Positions 58,049-64,000 of a stretch of 64,000 nucleotides of DNA are shown one piece after another. Where the stretch lies: the NCBI GenBank assembly GCA_000750105.3, contig JPHH03000004.1:496001-560000 (forward strand), written 5' to 3'. Source of the DNA: Tolypocladium sp. Sup5 PDA-1. Lineage: Eukaryota; Ascomycota; Sordariomycetes; Hypocreales; Ophiocordycipitaceae. The position numbers and the translations under genes are program-made. Under the pieces are notes generated by a model. It did not search any database and was not told the origin of the DNA. It saw nothing but the letters and a program-made list of their open reading frames with translations. The stretch's first letter is position 1; the number at the start of each line of letters is the position of its first letter.

Positions 58049-59881
58049 ATGAAGGCGGCCGTTTGCTTCGCCGCCCTGGCGATGCCCATCCTCGCCGAGG
58101 TTGTCGCCGCCGATGACTTCCTCTACAGCGAGCGGCTGACAAAGCGCTTCATTGACTCTGACGGACACTACAATATGTGTATGTGTGGATGGCTTCACCC
58201 CCCTCCTCCCAAACTGGTGCCGAAGCTGACGGACGCGCCCGATCTAGCATTCTTCCATGTCAACGATGTTCATGCCCACCTGGACCAGTACGCCAAGTCT
58301 GGCGCGGACTGCAAGGACCCAACCAAGGGCTGCTTCGGCGGCTATGCTCGAATCGCGCAAAAGGTAGGTCAGCTGCGCAAGCAGCATCCAGATAACCTCT
58401 GGCTCAACGCGGGGGATGAGTTTCAAGGCACGCTCTTTTATTCGTTTTACGGGGGCGAGAAGATTGCCGAGACCATCAACCATCTCCAGTTCGACGCCAT
58501 GACGTTGGGAAACCATGAGTGGGACGGCGGCGACAAGGCCCTCGGCGAGTTCCTCAAGAACCTCACCTTTCCTGTCGTCTCTTGCAACGTCAAGAGCACC
58601 TACGAGGGCCTGAACAAGACCATCAAGAACTACCACATCTTCGACAAGCATGGGCTCGCCGTCATTGGCGTCACCACAGACACGACGCCTTCCATCTCCA
58701 ACGTCGGCAGCGGAACCACCTTTCTGGATCCCATCGCCGAGGTCCAAAAGTCCATCTACGAGATCCGGAACAAGACCGACGTCAAGCGCATCGTGGCCCT
58801 GACTCACATTGGCTACGACGTGGACAAGAAGCTCGCCGCCGAGACCGAGGGCCTGTCGCTCATCATCGGCGGCCACAGCCACACTCTTCTCGGCGACATG
58901 GCGGGCGCCGAGGGAAAGTACCCTACCATCGTCAAGGACCGGTCCGGCCACGAGGTCTTCGTCGTGACTTCGTATCGCTGGGGCGAGTATCTGGGCTCCA
59001 TCGACCTGACCTTTGACAAGGACGGCAAGGCGCTCGCCTACCACGGTGCCCCCATCCACATGGACAACACCACCGCCCTCGACAAGGAGCTGCAGGACAA
59101 GATCGAGTCGTGGCGCGGCCCCTTTGAAAAGTACGCGGCCGAAGTCATTGGGGTGACAAGGAACGAATTGGACCAGACAAAGTGCCAGCAGGGAGACTGC
59201 CTGCTTGGCCAGGTGCTCACTGACGCGATGCTCGAATTCCGCGTCAACCAAACCAGTGGCCAGGACCCGCGGCCCGACTTTGCCCTCACCAACGCTGGAG
59301 GCATCCGCGCCACCATCGACGCGGGCAACATCACCCGCGGCGAGGTGCTCACTTCATTCCCCTTTGGCAACGCCGTCGTGGAGCTCAAGTACAAGGGATC
59401 CGACGTCCGAAAGATTCTCGAGGGCTGCGTCTCCAAGATCAGCCAGTTCAACCAGAAGAAGCTGTCATCCTGGTTCCAGGTTTCGGACGGCATCGTCATC
59501 GAGTACAACCCCAAGAACGCGGCAGGCTCCATGCTCGTCAACGTCACTGTCGGCGGCAAGCCGCTCTCTGATGAGCGCGACTACCGCATGGTCACGGTCG
59601 ACTTCCTCGCCGGCGGCGGCGACAACATCCTGCCGAGCACCAAGGACTTTATTAGCCTCGACACGCTGGACGAGGTGCTCGTCTCGTACATCCAAGAGAG
59701 GAGCCCCTTGGGCAACGAGCTGCAGAAGCGGGTCGTCTCCGTGGACAAGCAGCCTGGCAGCGGCGGCAATGGAACTGGCGGCAACCCGGGAGGCGACAGC
59801 GGGAAAGGTGCGGCTGGCGCGCTCGTCGTCCCGGTGTGGGGAGTGATGTCGGCTATTGTGGCAGCCGCAATCTCTATGTAG
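58049..59881 (+). CDS. GPI-anchored 5'-nucleotidase family metallophosphoesterase
   Basis: Two exons, 58049-58178 and 58248-59881, give 587 aa. The 69-nt intron (GTATGT donor, GCTGAC branch, ATCTAG acceptor) has no stop and keeps the frame, so an unspliced reading would add 23 Cys/Pro-rich residues. Splicing instead restores YNMSFFHVNDVHAHLDQY, the metal-site opening of the family. A signal peptide (MKAAVCFAALAMPILAEVV) is present. Further metal ligands lie in NAGDEFQG, TLGNHEWDGG (about 130-138), THIGYD and GGHSHTLL. The C-terminal 5'-nucleotidase domain has NAGGIRATIDAG, FPFGNAVVELKY and DFLAGGGDN. The Gly-rich linker and hydrophobic tail indicate a GPI anchor. The family hydrolyses extracellular nucleotides, releasing phosphate and nucleosides. 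Confidence 0.94.
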   Translation: MKAAVCFAALAMPILAEVVAADDFLYSERLTKRFIDSDGHYNMCMCGWLHPPPPKLVPKLTDAPDLAFFHVNDVHAHLDQYAKSGADCKDPTKGCFGGYARIAQKVGQLRKQHPDNLWLNAGDEFQGTLFYSFYGGEKIAETINHLQFDAMTLGNHEWDGGDKALGEFLKNLTFPVVSCNVKSTYEGLNKTIKNYHIFDKHGLAVIGVTTDTTPSISNVGSGTTFLDPIAEVQKSIYEIRNKTDVKRIVALTHIGYDVDKKLAAETEGLSLIIGGHSHTLLGDMAGAEGKYPTIVKDRSGHEVFVVTSYRWGEYLGSIDLTFDKDGKALAYHGAPIHMDNTTALDKELQDKIESWRGPFEKYAAEVIGVTRNELDQTKCQQGDCLLGQVLTDAMLEFRVNQTSGQDPRPDFALTNAGGIRATIDAGNITRGEVLTSFPFGNAVVELKYKGSDVRKILEGCVSKISQFNQKKLSSWFQVSDGIVIEYNPKNAAGSMLVNVTVGGKPLSDERDYRMVTVDFLAGGGDNILPSTKDFISLDTLDEVLVSYIQERSPLGNELQKRVVSVDKQPGSGGNGTGGNPGGDSGKGAAGALVVPVWGVMSAIVAAAISM

Positions 59882-60480
59882 ATGGATGAAGAGGTACATA
59901 TAAGGTACGGACTATCCGTAGGTACATAGTCTTGAGACTGCCGGCAATGGTCGAATCGTGCAGTCCGTACGTCCGTAACCGGTCAGCCGCTGCAGCGTGA
60001 CGTCGAGCGCCAGACCGTCGGCCATGGCGCAACCCGCATCCACCGTGGTGAAGAGTTTTCAGATGATGTTTCGAGGAGATTCGTGTCCAGCCCGGAGCGA
60101 CTGTCGGGACGAATGATTTGGGAGAGAAAAAGTCGAACGTCGCGAGGACCCAGTCGCGAGTCTCCAGGATGACGTCGGCGTGGAGGCACGAAGCACGAAG
60201 TACCCACGTGCGGGATTTGGGCGCGAATGATACAACCCATGCGGCCAATTGACGCATCCCGCTCCTGCCCCTGCACTAATTACAGCGGGAGGCCCACCTT
60301 ATTTTGTCGCTCGAGCCTCGAGGAGTTGAGCCCCTCCAAGAAAAGCCCCGCGGTGACGCTCCCCTCTTCGACTCTTGGACTCTTCAACAACACCTCTCCA
60401 TTTCTTCACCCCTTGCTTGCATAGGCACTCTCTCCTTTCTTCGCTGCGAATAGACAATCACCACGGTAGAGCCGCCCGCC
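59882..60480. other. Promoter region of the ARMT1-like gene
   Basis: No gene is supported. The 130 bp before the ATG at 60481 are strongly pyrimidine-rich, typical of fungal leaders. Confidence 0.6.
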
Positions 60481-62210
60481 ATGGAGTTTGACACCAAGAC
60501 GCGTAAGTCCTTTCTGCGCCGGCCCCACGAGTCATGACAGCCCCGAATCGACTAACCCGTGCCGTGCGCAGCCAAATCCGTCACGAGCGACCCGACCTCG
60601 TTCGCCAGCGACTCGGTCCGCCAGCGATGGCCCATCATCCTTGTGAGAAGCTCCATTGTGGCAGCGACACCGCATGAATCCCGTCTGCTGACGCGAATCC
60701 CCGACAGACTGGTGCCATCGACGACCTCTACAGGACCATCTCCAAGACGGACGACCCGGAGAAGCAGGCCGAGGGCAAGAAGATTGTCGAGCAGCTCGGT
60801 AACCTCAAGTATGAGGTTCAGCACGATCGCAAGCTTTCGTAAGGCCTCTTTCGCGTACCGAACCCCACACCGATACTGATACGGCGCTGCTGTGCAGCCC
60901 GATTGTCGACGATGGCTACCCCGAAGAGATTGCAGCCTACAACAAGGAGGTTGAGGACCTCGGAAACCCCAGCTGGCTGGATATCCCTTGGCTATTCTCC
61001 GAGTGCTACATGTACAGGTAGGCTTTGCAGAGGCCGAATTCCCCCATCAGGCGGCGGGGCCTAACATCGATCAACCAGGCGCATCAGCACCTTCTTCCAG
61101 CTCACCAAGCACTGGAAGAACTACGACCTCTTTGCCCGCCAAAAGATTGACACCTTCCGGACCTCGCGCAACGCTGTCGTGGAGCTGGCCTCCCGCTACA
61201 AGGAGCTCATGGAGGAGCTCCGCGCCAACAAGGACGCTACCCACGACGAGGAGGCCGAGAAGCTGCTCTTCACCGAGTTCTTCGAGATCTGCCTCTGGGG
61301 CAACGCCACTGACCTGTCCCTCCTGACCAACCTCACCTACGAGGACATCCAGAAGCTTCAGGGCAGTGCCGCCCGCAAGGCTGCTGAGAAGAACATCCTG
61401 GTCAACGACCTCCCCGCATCCTACGAGATTCTCAGCAAGGCTCGCGCCGAGGGCAAGAAGGAACGTCGCGTCGACTTCGTCCTCGACAACGCTGGCTTCG
61501 AGCTCTACGTCGACCTCGTCCTGACCGGCTTCCTGCTTTCCTCTGGCCTCGCAACCCAGGTTGTCCTCCGTCCCAAGTCTATGCCGTGGTTCGTCTCCGA
61601 CGTCCTGCCCGGCGACTTTATGGCGCTCCTCAACGCCATCTCCAACCCCAAGGCCTTCTTCGGGACCCAGACCGAGGATGAGCAGCTCCAGGGCAAAGTT
61701 CCCGAGCCCGTGTCTGACAAGGAGGCCGAGGACCTTGTCTTTGTTTTCCAAGAGTGGGCCAACCTCCACGCTGAGGGCCAGCTGATTATGCGCCCGAACC
61801 GCTACTGGACCGCCGGTGGCAGCTTCTGGCGGCTCCCCCATGAGGCCCCTGAGCTCCACGACGACCTCAAGGGCGCCGAGCTCGTCATCTTCAAGGGCGA
61901 TCTCAACTACCGAAAGCTCACCGGTGACGTATGTTCCCCTCAGTTTATACCGTAGCAAGTAGGCAATACTGACAAGCTCCAGGCTCACTGGAATACCACT
62001 ACTCCTTTCCAAGAGGCCCTAGGCCCCATGGGTAAGGGATCTGGCGTCAACGTCCTGTCTCTGCGCACCTGCAAGGCCGATGTCGTTGTCGGGCTGCCCA
62101 CAGGCAAGGACGAGGAGCTGAGGAAGACGGAAGGCGGCGGTGGCGACAGCGGCGCCCGGAGATGGGCGTGGCACGGCAAGTGGGCCGTCGTGTGCCTGTC
62201 TCAAGGGTGA
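60481..62210 (+). CDS. DUF89 damage-control phosphatase, ARMT1 / yeast YMR027W type
   Basis: Six exons, 60481-60502, 60572-60642, 60708-60838, 60898-61017, 61079-61928 and 61983-62210, give 473 aa. All introns are 54-69 nt with standard borders. The N-terminal helical domain reads SVRQRWPIILTGAIDDLYRT and SWLDIPWLFSECYMYRRISTFF. The DUF89 core contains EICLWGNATDLSLL, the metal-binding DNAGFELYVDL, and KGDLNYRKLTGD. These are the conserved Asp/Asn positions of the metal-dependent phosphatase fold. Family members dephosphorylate damaged or excess sugar phosphates such as fructose-1-phosphate; the human ARMT1 was also proposed as a carboxyl methyltransferase. It is expected in the cytosol. The sequence looks intact, and a short Gly-rich insert (GGGGDSGARR) lies near the C-terminus. 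Confidence 0.95.
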
Positions 62211-62559
62211 TAGAGGATCCTTTATCTAGACGGAACGATTTACTCAACATGTTAACGATAGACGATAGACTTATAGAATTGGATTGATCGGTCCGACAGG
62301 TCCTTTGACCGGGTGGACATGAAAACGGTCCTCTTGCTTCAAAACATTTCTGATGTGGGGTAATTAATACTGGACGGTGCAACTATCGATTTCGATTTCG
62401 TCCCAAGTCATACCACTACTCGCTTCTATTCCCGTTCGTGTCTTTGCCCACGGCCTCAATTCATCTCTCAAATAACGTATCCTAAAAGATCGGAAAAGAA
62501 TTGAAGGGTTCGCTCAAGGTCTCAACATTTCTTACGTCGCCATGATCCCGCACCCAGCT
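62211..62559. other. Convergent 3' intergenic region
   Basis: The region lies between the ends of the ARMT1-like gene (+) and the Ser/Thr-rich gene (-). It is AT-rich and no feature is recognised. Confidence 0.6.
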
Positions 62560-63985
62560 CTACCACTTCACGGCCCTGAACTTGGCGCCATACGAAGGCG
62601 GGCTCGTGTAAGACGGAGGGGCCGCGGACGGCGTGTCATAGGAAGGAGGCTCATAGGAGGGCGGCGTCTCGGTCGGCGAGGAGGGGCTCGTCTCGTACGT
62701 TTCGTCGGCTTCCTTGCTCGTGGTGAGGAGCGTCGTTGGCGTGGAGTGGGATGGAGGTGCGGATGTGCTGGCTATGGCGTCGGAGGTGGAGTCGTAAGAG
62801 CTACCCGGGGTGGGATAGACACCTGACCCTGGCGACCTGGTTGAGGGTGAGGCGGTTGAGAGGCTGTACCTGCCAGAGATGGACGCCGGGGGTTGGTTTG
62901 GGTATATGGTTGTGGCGGAAGCGTCCGCGGTGCTGGCGCTCGAGCCTGGGATGGGGTATTCCTTGGATGGCGTCTCGGCGCGGGAGCTCTGGCTCCCCGG
63001 AGGACTGGATGATGCGGTTGGCGCGGTGGTGTATACGCCCGACTCCGTGCCAATCGCCGACGTGACGCTCAAGGCACCAGATGTAGGGTACCCAGCCTCG
63101 CGGGAAGTCGTCGCAACAGATCTGGCTGTCCTGGCTGACGACCGGGTAGTTGGGACGATGTTCGTCAGAGGGCGAGTCCCAAACCTCGACGTGGTGCTGG
63201 GGGCGGATGAGTTGGTCAGGACGTAGGAGCCGTACCCGGAAGAAGGCCGGCACGGCATCTTGGACGAGTGACGCGCTGTGGTGACGGGCAAGGCAGAAGA
63301 GCCAGCGCCACCGTAAGGCGTGGTTTGCGCCTTGGAAGACGAGGAAGTGCGGGACGTGCCCTCCGGGACGGTGACGATGGTCGTCTGGGTGTGATCTTCG
63401 GTTGAGACTCTTGTGCTTGCGGTCTTGGAAGCGGACGACGTAGGCCGGCATCCGTAAGGCATTGTGCAAGTGCCTGGATACGCAGAAGACGCGGTGCTGG
63501 GGTAGTGACAGCCATAGGGACCGGTGCATGATCCCTGGGACGTTGGATGGACGGACGTGCCGGGGAGCTGGCTAGACACGTCTGAGAGGGAACCCACCGA
63601 TGTCGACGGCACGGGGTAGTGAACAGACGACTCCGGTGAAGACGTGGAAACAACGCTGGATCCACGGGTCGTTTCCGCCGCCTTGGACGACGGCGTTCCA
63701 GGGGCGCTGTACGTCGACAGCGTCGCCGCGCCAGAGAACTGGCACGAAAGCGCCGTCGAGGTGCAGCCCCTCACGGCGGAATAGCATGACGGCGCGCACG
63801 CGGTCACCGTATCTGTTACGGTGACGGTGGTGTAAGTCGCGCGGATCAGGGGGGCGCTGCGTGGCATTTAGCAAGGAGCTCAACACCGAACCCGGGGGGT
63901 ATCTCTCCGAGGACTGGGGAGATGGGGCCTTGGACGCAACGTACCCGAGGCCCACGAGGGCAAGGCGAGTGATGGGATTCACCAT
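62560..63985 (-). CDS. Ser/Thr-rich, probably cell-wall or surface protein
   Basis: Two exons, 63985-63945 and 63856-62560, with an 88-nt intron (GTACGT donor, CGCAG acceptor), give 445 aa. The start MVNPITRLALVGLG followed by APLIRATYTT could be a short signal peptide. YTTVTVTDTVTACAPSC is typical of fungal secreted wall proteins, with a small cysteine set (CAPSCYSAVRGCTS, SC). The rest is more than 40 percent Ser, Thr and Pro, with a duplicated GSCTGPYGCHYPSTASSAYP / GTCTMPYGCRPTSSAS-type block and a C-terminal Pro-Ser-Tyr repeat (PPSYEPPSYDTP, PPSYTSPPSYG). No clear GPI tail is seen at the end (AKFRAVKW). Heavy O-mannosylation is expected. Function is unknown; an adhesin or wall mannoprotein is the best guess. 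Confidence 0.75.
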
Positions 63986-64000
63986 GGTGAGAAGGATGCC

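Noticed and set aside
1..64000. CRISPR arrays, bacterial operons or prophage
   Set aside because: The window is clearly eukaryotic, with spliced genes, and no regularly spaced repeat-spacer structure was seen.

Overview
The window is nuclear DNA of a filamentous ascomycete, most likely a Sordariomycete of the order Hypocreales. The reasons are its high-GC coding sequence, many short spliceosomal introns (about 50-110 nt, GT..AG, usually with a CTGAC or CTAAC branch site 10-25 nt before the acceptor), a Zn2Cys6 regulator, GPI-anchored secreted proteins and an AT-rich, apparently RIP-mutated island. The order is inferred, since no marker gene such as rDNA is present. Exon boundaries were worked out by hand from frame, splice consensus and family similarity.

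Layout. 0-3.2 kb: no convincing gene. 3.2-12.1 kb: FAXC/GST-like protein (-), Gfo/Idh/MocA oxidoreductase (+), bestrophin-like membrane protein (+), a 3' fragment of LYS1 saccharopine dehydrogenase (+), and a GPI-anchored lysophospholipase (-). 14.2-21.6 kb: mitochondrial NADH kinase (-) divergent from an LPLAT acyltransferase (+), then a Dal5-type MFS permease (+). 22.7-27.2 kb: a Zn2Cys6 activator (-) divergent from a maltose-type MFS permease (+), which looks like a small sugar-uptake module. 27.6-32.4 kb: a large dynamin/SLIP-GC-like GTPase (-) with low-complexity DNA upstream. 32.4-36.4 kb: stand-alone thioesterase (-), a conserved probably mitochondrial protein (-), and mitochondrial ClpP (+) from a shared divergent promoter. 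37.5-48 kb: ILV3 (+), LOA1/Vps66-like acyltransferase (-) divergent from a kinesin-14 motor (+), a small unknown protein (+), and an endonuclease III-like glycosylase (-). 48.7-54.3 kb: secreted GMC oxidoreductase and a P450 (both +). 54.3-58.0 kb: gene-free AT-rich island with decayed repeats. 58.0-64.0 kb: GPI-anchored 5'-nucleotidase (+), ARMT1/DUF89 phosphatase (+), and a Ser/Thr-rich wall protein (-).

Most genes are ordinary housekeeping or accessory functions. I see no PKS, NRPS or terpene backbone, so the thioesterase, GMC enzyme and P450 are not an evident secondary-metabolite cluster. Second-look items: the LYS1 fragment, an in-frame stop to be resolved in the kinesin, micro-exons in ClpP (19 nt) and the P450 (11 nt, splitting the haem loop), an acyltransferase lacking the HX4D histidine, an array of degenerate GGGGAATTCCCC palindromes in the AT-rich island, and intergenic TACGGAGTA / GTACGAAGTAC motifs dispersed through the window.
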